Of a DNA stretch of 35,537 bases, positions 15,441 through 22,602 are shown one piece after another (the first letter of the stretch is position 1; every line of letters starts with the position of its first letter). The notes under the pieces are model-generated. The model ran no database searches. It saw nothing but the letters and a program-made list of their open reading frames with translations, and had not been told where the DNA came from. Location of the stretch: assembly GCA_016192435.1 (NCBI GenBank), contig JACPUD010000030.1, positions 1 to 35,537 of the forward strand, read 5' to 3'. A program made the translations under genes and the position numbers. The stretch is from Rhodocyclales bacterium (lineage in GTDB: Bacteria; Pseudomonadota; Gammaproteobacteria; Burkholderiales; Rhodocyclaceae).

Positions 15441-15747
15441 CTGCCACTCCAATCTTTTCTCGACCGCGGATTGTAGCAGCCCGCCAGGCGCCCACGGCTG
15501 GCGCTGAAGCGATTGTGGCGCATGCCGCGGCGCGGCGACACCGGTCTCCCGCACGGAATGCGGTAACTTTCATGATGCGGGAAACACCCCCCCGCATCAT
15601 GAAAGTTACCGCCTTTTTAAACGCCCGTCCCCCTTCGTCCCCTCACGGGGGGATCCTGATTGGCTCGCTGCGCTCGTCTATTAGCAAGCACTCAGATCCC
15701 CGTCTTTCACGTTAAACTCGCCCCTCCCTGAAATCTAAGGTTCGCCC
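15441..15747. other. Divergent gap between the NhaD-like gene and uspA
   Basis: 307 bp without a convincing gene, holding the promoters of two divergent genes plus two inverted repeats: the perfect 22-bp one at 15560-15612 and a weaker stem (ACGGGG..GATC near 15645-15655 with GATCCCCGT at 15695-15703). A 66-residue plus-strand frame runs through the palindrome but has no recognisable features. Confidence 0.6.
15560..15612. repeat. Perfect 22-bp inverted repeat followed by T-run
   Basis: The arms at 15560-15581 and 15591-15612 are perfectly complementary over 22 bp with a nine-base loop, and CTTTTTAAA follows on the plus strand. The outer part of each arm is GCGGTAACTTTCATGATG. The structure looks like a strong rho-independent terminator for plus-strand transcription, yet it sits upstream of uspA in a divergent promoter region where no plus-strand gene precedes it. 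It could be a REP or MITE-like unit, an attenuator in the uspA leader, or a block against antisense transcripts from the nhaD side. Confidence 0.85.
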
Positions 15748-16170
15748 ATGAAAATACTGCTTCCGGTGGATGGCTCGGAACATTCCGCGCGCGTCGCCCG
15801 GCATGCCGTCCGGCTGGCGCAGAGTTGCGCCTCATACGAGTTCCTGCTGCTCAACGTCCAGGAGCCAATCGATGCGCCGGAACTCCGCGGCCATATGCCG
15901 GCGCGCGAAATCGAAGCCATGCAGGAGGCCCGCGGTGGCGATGCGATGGCTGCGGCGCGGGCTTTGCTCGACGCGGCGGGTGTCGCCTATGTGCCGGAGG
16001 TGACGCTCGGTCCGGTCGCCGCAAGCATCACCCGCATCGCCGGCGAGCGCCGCTGCGATGCGATCGTGATGGGCTCGCATGGCGCCGGGGCAATCGCCAA
16101 CGCGCTGATGGGCTCGGTGACGGCGGAAGTGATACGCCATACCCCCTGCCCGGTCACGGTGGTCAAGTAG
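15748..16170 (+). CDS. Universal stress protein A family
   Basis: The 140-residue single-domain Usp fold starts KILLPVDGSEHS (the first strand and ATP-site aspartate) and ends with the nucleotide-binding MGSHGAG...GSVT block (about residues 110-124) and the CPVTVV strand. Presence of the G-2x-G-9x-G(S/T) motif suggests the ATP-binding type. Such proteins accumulate during stress or growth arrest, and exact roles vary. It stands alone on the plus strand between the palindrome-containing gap and the convergent PII-like gene, near several ion antiporters. Confidence 0.93.
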   Translation: MKILLPVDGSEHSARVARHAVRLAQSCASYEFLLLNVQEPIDAPELRGHMPAREIEAMQEARGGDAMAAARALLDAAGVAYVPEVTLGPVAASITRIAGERRCDAIVMGSHGAGAIANALMGSVTAEVIRHTPCPVTVVK

Positions 16171-16202
16171 CGCGCGTTCATCGTCAGGAACAGCACACCG
16201 GG

Positions 16203-16559
16203 CTACTGCACGTCCTCGCCGGGCGTCGCGACGGCAATTCCCGCGGCACGGAAGGCATGACCCATCATCACCATGCCCGCATGCGGCGCATCGAGCCCGG
16301 CAGCGAAGTAGATCAGTTCGAACACGGCATCGCCCTGCTCCGCCGCGACCACCGCTGTCAGCACCTGTTTTTCATCGGAATACACGCGGTGGCGCAGGCT
16401 GTGCGTGCCGATGCCGCGCGCATGGTGGATGCTGGCGCTGACCACACCCTGCTCGCGGCGCAGGACTTCCAGCACCTCGGCGCCGCGCCCGGCCGGCATC
16501 ACGCAGGTGATGATCCGGTAATCGCCGCGCAGCGGCGGCAGCTGGACGGCGTCAGCCAT
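16203..16559 (-). CDS. PII-like protein, second of a pair with DUF1538
   Basis: The 118-residue protein follows the PII fold pattern: YRIITCVMPAGRGAEVLEVLRR as first strand and helix, then ASIHHARGIG where the T-loop would start, EKQVLTAVVAAEQGDAVFELI, and a final GMVMMGHAF strand. It is clearly a paralogue of the adjacent gene, sharing ITC, ARGxG, EKxV and GM(I/V)xM at matching places. The classical uridylylated T-loop tyrosine context of GlnB/GlnK is not seen, so its ligand and mode of control are unknown. The ATG at 16559 overlaps the preceding gene by 8 bp. It is the last gene of the DUF1538 operon. Confidence 0.7.
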   Translation of the reverse strand: MADAVQLPPLRGDYRIITCVMPAGRGAEVLEVLRREQGVVSASIHHARGIGTHSLRHRVYSDEKQVLTAVVAAEQGDAVFELIYFAAGLDAPHAGMVMMGHAFRAAGIAVATPGEDVQ

Positions 16560-16923
16560 GGTGACCGAAGCGCGCCGCGACTTCGGGCGGCACATAGGTC
16601 GCCATCTTCTCCAGCGGCGACATGTAGATCATGCCCATGCCCGGGGTATCCAGCTTGGCGGCGACGAACACGCGCTCGAAGATGTGGTCGGCGTGATCGG
16701 CCGGAGCGACGATGTAGATCACTTCCTTCTCGGCATTCACCGTGATGCCAAGCACGCCGAGGTGTTTCTGCCGCACCCCGGTGCCGCGCGCGTAGAAGAT
16801 CGTCGCGCCCTGCGCGCCGGCCTCGGTCGCCGCATCGACCACGGTATCGGCCACGCCGCGCTGCACGATGCAGGTGATCAGCACCGCATCGGTCAGCACC
16901 ACGATTTCGTCACGCTGTTTCAT
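16552..16923 (-). CDS. PII-like signalling protein linked to DUF1538
   Basis: The 123-residue protein has the PII-family pattern: VLITCIVQRGVADTVVDAA at the start, ATIFYARGTGVRQKHLG at the T-loop position, then VNAEKEVIYIVAPADHADHIFERVF and LDTPGMGMIYM. PII proteins are trimers that bind nucleotides or other small ligands and dock on enzymes or transporters (for example GlnK on AmtB). This one lies two bases after a multi-pass membrane gene, the same arrangement as glnK-amtB or sbtB-sbtA. By analogy it may gate that protein, but this is inference. No standard GlnB modification motif is visible. Confidence 0.75.
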   Translation of the reverse strand: MKQRDEIVVLTDAVLITCIVQRGVADTVVDAATEAGAQGATIFYARGTGVRQKHLGVLGITVNAEKEVIYIVAPADHADHIFERVFVAAKLDTPGMGMIYMSPLEKMATYVPPEVAARFGHHG

Positions 16924-16925
16924 GT

Positions 16926-18638
16926 CTAACTCTCTCCTCGCGCGGCCACTTCCGCGCTCCTGCGAATCCAGAGGCCCACCAGCAAAACCGAGATGATCGG
17001 ACCGAACGAGGCCATGGCCAGAATGCCGAAACCTTCCGCCGCGCCCACCGCCTGGCCCAGGCCGAGACCGAGGGCCAGCACCAGCGGCACGGTGACCGGA
17101 CCGGTGGTGACGCCGGCGCTGTCCCACGCCAGCGCCACGTACTCCTCGCTGGACCACAGCGTTCCGGTCAGCGCGACCGCGTAGCCGCCCAGCAGCAACG
17201 GCAGCATCGACCAGCCGAAGATGATCTTGGCCACACCCAGCGCTATGCCCAGCGCCACGCCGACGGCCACTGCCTGGATCAGCAGCTGTTTGGGGAAGGC
17301 GCCGTCGGTCAGGTTCTCCACGGTGACCCCCATCGCGTTCAGCGCCGGCTCGGCCACCGTGGCGCCGTAGCCGAGGGTCACCGCGAAGACCAGCGTCAGG
17401 CCGATGCCCAGCGGGTAGGGATACAGCGCCTCGCCGCCCGCCGCTGCGCTGAAGGCCGCCGGCACGGTGGCCCCGGCCTGGTTGCCGAGCGGGATCAGGC
17501 CCACCGTCAGGCCCAGATTGAACAAGGCCATGCCGAGTACTGCCACCACCACGCCATAGACCACCAGGTTGCGCTGCTTGACCGCCGCGCCGACCAGGAA
17601 GCGCTGCACCAGCCACAGCAGAAGGATCAGCGGGCCGATCGCGCGCAAGGCGGCGACCAGCTCCGCCACGGGAGTTTCATCCGACCAGTTCACCGTGGCG
17701 TCAGCGCCAACTATCGGCGCCAATGCGGCGGGGTTGGGTACTTCACTGACCAAGCCGATGCCGACCAGCATCACGGCTATGGCCGGAAACAGCGAGGCCA
17801 GGGTGACGATGCCGAAGCCGGCCAGCGGGTTGTCTTCCTGACCGGCGGCGGCGGCGACGCCGATGCCCAGCGCCAGCACCAGGGGCACCGTCACCGGGCC
17901 GGTGGTGATCGCACCGCAATCCCAGGCCAGGCCGATGATCGGCGCCAGGCGCGGATCGAGTCCGGCATATACGGTGAGCGCCAGGCAGGGCAGCAGGGTG
18001 GCAATGATCAGCGTCTTCATGCGCCAGGCGAAGAAGAAGCGCAGCATGCCGACCACCACCGCAAGGCCGACGCCGATGCCGACCGCCAGCACCAGCCGGT
18101 CTGGATAACGCGTCAACAACAGATGCAGCCAGGGCGCACGCACGGGGTCGACGCCGCCGCCGGCCGCGCGCAGGGCGCCGATCGCCGGCTCGGCGAAGGT
18201 CGCGATGCCGCCCAGCAGGAAGGCGAAGCCGAGTACCACCGCGGGCGTGGCGCGATTCGGCAGGTTGAAGCCGATGTTCTCGGAAAACGGCATCAGGCCG
18301 TATTTGACGCCGTCCATGAACAGCATCAGGCCGAGCATCACCGCCAGCATGCCGAAGGTGATCAGTTCGCCCTGCTGCACGTCGACCCGCAGCGCGGCGA
18401 TCTGGAACAGGGCGAGGAACAGCGCCAGGGGCACCACGGCGCGCAGTTGTTCCAGGAAACGCACGCTGACATAGGGCGTCAGCAGGCGATGCACATCGAG
18501 CAGGCGCAAGCGCTGCGGCTTTGGCCTGCGGCCGGCATCCGCATGCACGTCCTGATAGCTCACGCGGCGCTGCTTGACGCGCACGGCGCTGAGAAACTCG
18601 CCATAACGCAGGCGGCGTTGGGAAACCTTGTCGGTCAT
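16926..18638 (-). CDS. DUF1538 integral membrane protein, internally duplicated
   Basis: The 570-residue protein has a basic, soluble N-terminal ~50 residues and then about 12-14 membrane segments. It is built from two homologous halves. The motif AWD(C/S)xxxTTGPVTVPLVLALG occurs near residue 236 and again near 503, and AEPAI/AEPAL plus NLPNRATPA/NQAGATVPA also repeat. This matches DUF1538, a family of unknown function usually considered a transporter. The repeats could form a pseudo-symmetric pore, with the TTGPVTVP segments as re-entrant or substrate-binding elements (inference). It heads an operon with two PII-like genes and is divergent from the KefC-type gene. Confidence 0.85.
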   Translation of the reverse strand: MTDKVSQRRLRYGEFLSAVRVKQRRVSYQDVHADAGRRPKPQRLRLLDVHRLLTPYVSVRFLEQLRAVVPLALFLALFQIAALRVDVQQGELITFGMLAVMLGLMLFMDGVKYGLMPFSENIGFNLPNRATPAVVLGFAFLLGGIATFAEPAIGALRAAGGGVDPVRAPWLHLLLTRYPDRLVLAVGIGVGLAVVVGMLRFFFAWRMKTLIIATLLPCLALTVYAGLDPRLAPIIGLAWDCGAITTGPVTVPLVLALGIGVAAAAGQEDNPLAGFGIVTLASLFPAIAVMLVGIGLVSEVPNPAALAPIVGADATVNWSDETPVAELVAALRAIGPLILLLWLVQRFLVGAAVKQRNLVVYGVVVAVLGMALFNLGLTVGLIPLGNQAGATVPAAFSAAAGGEALYPYPLGIGLTLVFAVTLGYGATVAEPALNAMGVTVENLTDGAFPKQLLIQAVAVGVALGIALGVAKIIFGWSMLPLLLGGYAVALTGTLWSSEEYVALAWDSAGVTTGPVTVPLVLALGLGLGQAVGAAEGFGILAMASFGPIISVLLVGLWIRRSAEVAARGES

Positions 18639-18723
18639 GGCGTGGACAACGGGACGCGGGAATTATTTTCGGCATTTTACCCATGCCGGCATGACAAGTG
18701 CAGGCTCGCGTTATTATCTTGGG

Positions 18724-20442
18724 ATGCACTCCAACCTGCTCTGGATCCTGCTCCTGCTCAGCGCCGCGGTCGGCGCCGTCGCCGTCGCGCGCCGCTACAA
18801 GCTGCCCTCGATGCTGGCCTATCTGGTGATCGGCATCGCGCTGGGGCCGCACGGTCTGGCGCGGCTGACGGAAAGTGCCGAAGTCGACAGTTTTGCCGAG
18901 TTCGGCATCGTCTTCCTGATGTTTTCGATCGGCCTCGAATTCAGCCTGAAGCGCCTGCAGGCGATGCGCGCGCTGGTGTTCGGCTTCGGCTCGGCGCAGA
19001 TGGTGCTGACCGCGCTGGGCACCGGCCTGGTGACTGCATTGGCCTACGACCAGGGCTGGCGCAGCAGTATCGCCGTCGGCCTGGCGGTGGCGATGTCCTC
19101 GACCGCGATCGTCGCGCGCATGCTCTCCGAGCGCTTCGAACTGCATTCGCGCTCCGGACGGCAGACCATGGGCGTGCTGCTGTTCCAGGACCTGGCCGTG
19201 GCGCCCTGCCTGATCCTGCTGCCGGCCCTGGCCGCCTCGGGCGACGATCTGCTGCGCTCGCTGGCGCTGGCCGCGGCGCAGGCGGTCGCCGTGCTGGCGC
19301 TGCTGATCTGGGCGGGACAAAGACTGATCGGACGGATTTTCGATGCCGCCGCGCAATACAAGTCCAGCGAACTGCTGGTGCTGACGACACTCTGGATCGT
19401 CGTCGGCCTGTCCTTCCTGACCGCCCAGAGCGGGCTGTCGCTGGCGCTCGGCGCCTTCGTCGGCGGCATGCTGATCTCCGAGACCGCTTATCGCCACCAT
19501 GTCGAGGCCGACATCCGGCCCTTCCGCGACATCCTGCTCGGACTGTTCTTCGTCACCATCGGCATGATGCTCGATCTCCAGTATGTGCTGGCCAATGGCC
19601 ACAAGCTGGCGTTGGCCGTGGCGCTGCTGATCGGCGGCAAGGCCGTGGTGATGCTGCTGATCACGCGCGTGGCGAAAACGCCGCTGACCACCAGCCTGCG
19701 CACCTCGGCGCAACTGGCGCAGGCCGGCGAGTTCGGCCTGGTCCTGATCCAACTGGCGCAGCAACTGCAACTGGTCAGCATCGGCGTGTTCCAGATCACG
19801 CTGTCGGCCATGCTGTTGTCGATGTTCATCGCGCCCTTCCTGATCGAACGCGCGGCCCGTCTGTCGGGCGATCTGGGGCGCGGCGACTGGGCGCACAAGG
19901 CCACCGCGATCCACGACATCGCCGTGCATAGCCTCGACCTCGGCCAGCACGTGGTGATCTGCGGCTACGGGCGCACCGGTAGCCGCATTGCCGAATTCCT
20001 CACCATCGAAGAAGTTCCCTTCATCGCCCTCGACGTGGACCCGCAACGCATCGCCGAGGCGCGCATGCACGGCATCAACGTGGTCTTCGGCAATGCCGAC
20101 CGGCCCGAGGTACTGCAGGCGGCGGGCATAGCGCGCGCCCGCGCGGTGGTCGTCAGCTATCCCGACGCGCGCTCGGCCGAACGCGTGGTGCGCATCGTGC
20201 GCAGCACCCAGCCGGCGATTCCCATCGTGGTGCGCACCACCGACGACAAGGATGTCGCCCGCCTCAAGGCCGCCGGCGCCACCGAGGTGATTCCCGAAGT
20301 GCTCGAAAGCAGCCTGCTGATCGCCGCCGAAACCCTGGTCCAGGCCGGCATCCCGATGAAGAACGCGATCCAGCATGTGCGCTCGGTGCGCGCCGAACGC
20401 TATGCCTCGCTGCGCGACTTCTACAAGGCGCCGAAGAAGTAA
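18724..20442 (+). CDS. KefC-type K+:H+ antiporter with RCK domain
   Basis: The 572-residue protein has an N-terminal CPA2 exchanger domain of about 12-13 membrane segments (LPSMLAYLVIGIALGP, FAEFGIVFLMFSIGLEFSL, SSTAIVARML, GVLLFQDLAVAP with the ion-site aspartate). After residue 400 comes a TrkA-N/RCK domain with the Rossmann motif GYGRTG and the pair DVDP, which binds NAD(H) or similar ligands to gate K+ efflux. Kef systems acidify the cytoplasm when exposed to electrophiles. The ATG at 18724 fits the family start; upstream in-frame starts are possible. TATTAT at 18712-18717 ends six bases before this ATG, so a leaderless transcript is possible. Confidence 0.92.
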   Translation: MHSNLLWILLLLSAAVGAVAVARRYKLPSMLAYLVIGIALGPHGLARLTESAEVDSFAEFGIVFLMFSIGLEFSLKRLQAMRALVFGFGSAQMVLTALGTGLVTALAYDQGWRSSIAVGLAVAMSSTAIVARMLSERFELHSRSGRQTMGVLLFQDLAVAPCLILLPALAASGDDLLRSLALAAAQAVAVLALLIWAGQRLIGRIFDAAAQYKSSELLVLTTLWIVVGLSFLTAQSGLSLALGAFVGGMLISETAYRHHVEADIRPFRDILLGLFFVTIGMMLDLQYVLANGHKLALAVALLIGGKAVVMLLITRVAKTPLTTSLRTSAQLAQAGEFGLVLIQLAQQLQLVSIGVFQITLSAMLLSMFIAPFLIERAARLSGDLGRGDWAHKATAIHDIAVHSLDLGQHVVICGYGRTGSRIAEFLTIEEVPFIALDVDPQRIAEARMHGINVVFGNADRPEVLQAAGIARARAVVVSYPDARSAERVVRIVRSTQPAIPIVVRTTDDKDVARLKAAGATEVIPEVLESSLLIAAETLVQAGIPMKNAIQHVRSVRAERYASLRDFYKAPKK

Positions 20443-20456
20443 CTCGCAGCGTCGGC

Positions 20457-20473
20457 CTTAAGCGCCGTTTAAG
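20457..20473 (+). promoter_or_regulatory. PmrA/QseB-type operator upstream of the cytochrome operon
   Basis: CTTAAG-CGCCG-TTTAAG is two direct HTTAAD half-sites separated by five bases, exactly the described box of the PmrA/BasR and QseB response regulators. It lies 46 bp before the start of the first gene of the operon that encodes a regulator of this subfamily. A possible -10, CATGAT, is at 20484-20489. Autoregulation of the operon is therefore likely. Confidence 0.7.
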
Positions 20474-20519
20474 CGGCACCCTCCATGATTCGTCTCACGC
20501 AACCCTCATGGAGATTCCG

Positions 20520-20900
20520 ATGCGATACCTGCTCATCATTGCGGCCACGCTGTTCGCGGCGACTGCCTCGGCCGAAACCCCGCGCGACTTCCTGACGCGC
20601 TTCGAGAAAGAGGCCGGCGCTGCCGCCTCGGCCCAGCGCGGCGCGCGCTTCTTCACCAGCAAGCAAGGCGGCGAGTGGAGCTGTTCCTCCTGCCACACCG
20701 ACAAACCGACCCAGGCCGGCCGCCATGCCAAGACCGAAAAGGCCATCACGCCGCTGGCACCGGCGGCCAACGCCGAGCGCTTCACCGATGCCGCCAAGGT
20801 GGACAAGTGGTTCCGCCGCAACTGCAACGACACCCTGAATCGGGTCTGCAGCGCGCAGGAAAAGGCCGACGTCATGGCCTGGCTGCTGAGCCTCAGGTGA
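20520..20900 (+). CDS. DUF1924 c-type cytochrome
   Basis: The 126-residue periplasmic protein has a signal peptide (RYLLIIAATLFAATASA) and one haem c site, CSSCH, near residue 56. Late in the protein a second cysteine pair, CNDTLNRVC, lacks the CxxCH form and may form a disulfide, as in the DUF1924 family. GAxFFTSKQGGEWSCSSCH and MAWLLSL are family-like. The start at 20520 is preferred to the ATG at 20508 because GGAG lies about seven bases before it and the signal peptide is then complete. It is the first gene of the cytochrome/two-component operon. Confidence 0.85.
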   Translation: MRYLLIIAATLFAATASAETPRDFLTRFEKEAGAAASAQRGARFFTSKQGGEWSCSSCHTDKPTQAGRHAKTEKAITPLAPAANAERFTDAAKVDKWFRRNCNDTLNRVCSAQEKADVMAWLLSLR

Positions 20901-20913
20901 TCAGGAGACCACC

Positions 20914-21372
20914 ATGAAAAAACTTCTCCCCGCCACCCTGTTGCTGGTCGCGCTGACGGCCCAGGCCGACAGCTACAGCCTGCCGAAGCACGCCGCCTTC
21001 GAGGAAGAATGCAGCTCCTGCCACATGGCCTATCCGCCGCAGATGCTGCATGCCGATTCGTGGCGCGCCATGATGGGCGACCTGTCGCACCACTTCGGCT
21101 CGGACGCCAGCATCGACGATCAGCGCCGTGTCGCCATCACCAACTTTCTGCTGGCACACGCCGGCGGCCGCAAGACCGGCGACACCCGCGATGCGCAGGG
21201 CAAGCCGCTGCTGCGCATCACGCAGACCGCGCGCTTCGAGAAGAAGCACCGCGAGCTGCCGACCGCAACCTGGCAGCGCGCGTCGATCAAGAGCCCGGCC
21301 AACTGCGCCGCCTGCCATACCAGGGCGGCCGCGGGCGAGTACAGCGAGCGCTGGGTCCAAATTCCAAAATGA
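20914..21372 (+). CDS. Diheme cytochrome c
   Basis: The 152-residue periplasmic protein has a signal peptide (MKKLLPATLLLVALTAQA) and two haem c attachment sites, CSSCH near residue 34 and CAACH near 133. The sequence around them (EEECSSCHMAYPPQML, SWRAMMGDLSHHFG) is that of the small diheme cytochrome family commonly found beside cytochrome b561. It follows the DUF1924 gene by 13 bp with a good ribosome site and precedes the b561 gene by 8 bp. Together the three could form a quinol-to-periplasm electron path; acceptor and donor cannot be read from sequence. Confidence 0.92.
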   Translation: MKKLLPATLLLVALTAQADSYSLPKHAAFEEECSSCHMAYPPQMLHADSWRAMMGDLSHHFGSDASIDDQRRVAITNFLLAHAGGRKTGDTRDAQGKPLLRITQTARFEKKHRELPTATWQRASIKSPANCAACHTRAAAGEYSERWVQIPK

Positions 21373-21380
21373 GGTCCGCC

Positions 21381-21938
21381 ATGCAAGCCGATACCAAATC
21401 CGTCCGCGTCTGGGATCTGCCGACGCGAGTGTTTCACTGGTCGCTGGTGGCGAGTTTCGCCACCGCCTTCCTCACCTCGGAATCGGAAAGGCTGCGCGAC
21501 ATCCACGTCATCGCCGGCTATACGCTGGCCGGCCTGATCGTGTTTCGTCTGCTGTGGGGCTTCATCGGCGGCGGCTATTCGCGCTTTGGCGAATTCCTGC
21601 CGACGCCGCGCAAGCTGGTCGACTACCTGAAGTCGCTGATCGACGGCAAGCCGCAGCACTATGTCGGCCACAATCCGGCCGGCGCCGTGGCGATCTTCCT
21701 GCTGCTCGGCTTCGGCATGGTCGCCGCGGCCAGCGGCTGGGCCGTGTATGAGGACGTCGGCGGGCACTTCATGGAAGAACTGCATGAAGGCGCCGCCAAT
21801 GGCATGATGGCGATCGTCGGCATACACATTGCCGGCGTCATCGTCAGCAGTTGGCTGCACCACGAGAACCTCGTGCTGGCTATGATCACGGGCTGGAAGA
21901 AGATGCGGCGCATGAACCATGAGAATCCTGCTGGTTGA
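21381..21938 (+). CDS. Cytochrome b561 family membrane protein
   Basis: The 185-residue inner-membrane protein has four hydrophobic segments. Histidines are placed to bind two b haems: RVFHWSL near residue 15, DIHVIAGY near 40, and GIHIAGV plus SSWLHHENL towards the end. The family moves electrons between the quinone pool and periplasmic partners. The ATG at 21381 has GAGG at a good distance; an earlier ATG at 21369 overlaps the previous stop. The 3' end overlaps the response-regulator gene by 20 bp, tying electron transfer and signalling into one transcript. Confidence 0.92.
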   Translation: MQADTKSVRVWDLPTRVFHWSLVASFATAFLTSESERLRDIHVIAGYTLAGLIVFRLLWGFIGGGYSRFGEFLPTPRKLVDYLKSLIDGKPQHYVGHNPAGAVAIFLLLGFGMVAAASGWAVYEDVGGHFMEELHEGAANGMMAIVGIHIAGVIVSSWLHHENLVLAMITGWKKMRRMNHENPAG

Positions 21939-22602
21939 AGACGATGCCCTGCTCGGCGACGCGCTGCAGGTCGGCCTGCGTCAGGCCGACCACGTTGTCG
22001 ACTGGGTGCGCGACGGCGTCAGCGCCGAGACGGCGCTGATGACTGAGGATTACGCGGCGGTGGTGCTCGATCTCGGCCTGCCGCGCCGCGACGGACTCGA
22101 CGTGCTGCGCCACCTGCGCGCGAAGCAGAAGTCCCTGCCGGTGCTGATCCTCACCGCGCGCGACACCGTCGATGACCGCATCCGCGGTCTCGATGCCGGC
22201 GCCGACGACTACCTGGTCAAGCCCTTCGACCTGGGTGAATTGACGGCGCGCCTGCGCGCCCTGCTGCGCCGCGCCGGGGGCCAGCCGGCACCGGTGCTGA
22301 CCGCCGCCGGCATCACCCTCGATCCATCGACTCGGCTTGTCGCCTGCGGCGGCCGCGAAGTCGAGCTCTCGGCCAAGGAATACGCCCTGCTGCACGCCCT
22401 GATGCAGCAGCCCGGGCGCGCGCTGTCGCGCGCCCAACTGGAACAGCACCTGTATGCCTGGGGCGATGAAATCGGCAGCAATACGGTCGAGGTCTACATC
22501 CATCACCTGCGACGCAAGCTTGGCGCAGATGCCATCCGCACCCTGCGCGGCGTCGGTTACGCCGTGCCCAAGAACGTCACCCCGACCGGCATCCCGTCGT
22601 GA
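21919..22602 (+). CDS. OmpR-family response regulator (QseB/PmrA-like)
   Basis: The 227-residue regulator has a receiver domain with the acidic pair EDD at 7-9, phosphoryl-accepting Asp51 in VVLDLGLP, the conserved Thr in LTARD and the lysine in LVKPFD. A winged-helix domain follows, with LSAKEYALLHALMQ and the recognition region SNTVEVYIHHLRRKLG. Similarity is highest to the QseB/PmrA subgroup. A matching PmrA/QseB box lies at the operon start (20457-20473). The stop overlaps the kinase GTG by 4 bp. Confidence 0.95.
   Translation: MRILLVEDDALLGDALQVGLRQADHVVDWVRDGVSAETALMTEDYAAVVLDLGLPRRDGLDVLRHLRAKQKSLPVLILTARDTVDDRIRGLDAGADDYLVKPFDLGELTARLRALLRRAGGQPAPVLTAAGITLDPSTRLVACGGREVELSAKEYALLHALMQQPGRALSRAQLEQHLYAWGDEIGSNTVEVYIHHLRRKLGADAIRTLRGVGYAVPKNVTPTGIPS

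Noticed and set aside
15515..15715. 66-codon plus-strand frame through the 22-bp palindrome
   Set aside because: It is open only because of the palindrome; the same residues appear on both strands and nothing looks protein-like.
17077..17935. Two similar DNA stretches in the DUF1538 gene taken as another dispersed repeat
   Set aside because: They encode the same protein motif in the same frame and reflect the internal duplication of the protein family.
17743..20376. 877-codon minus-strand open frame opposite the kefC-type gene
   Set aside because: It is the antisense shadow of two well-supported genes in GC-rich DNA, with histidine/glutamine/arginine-rich composition and no domain.
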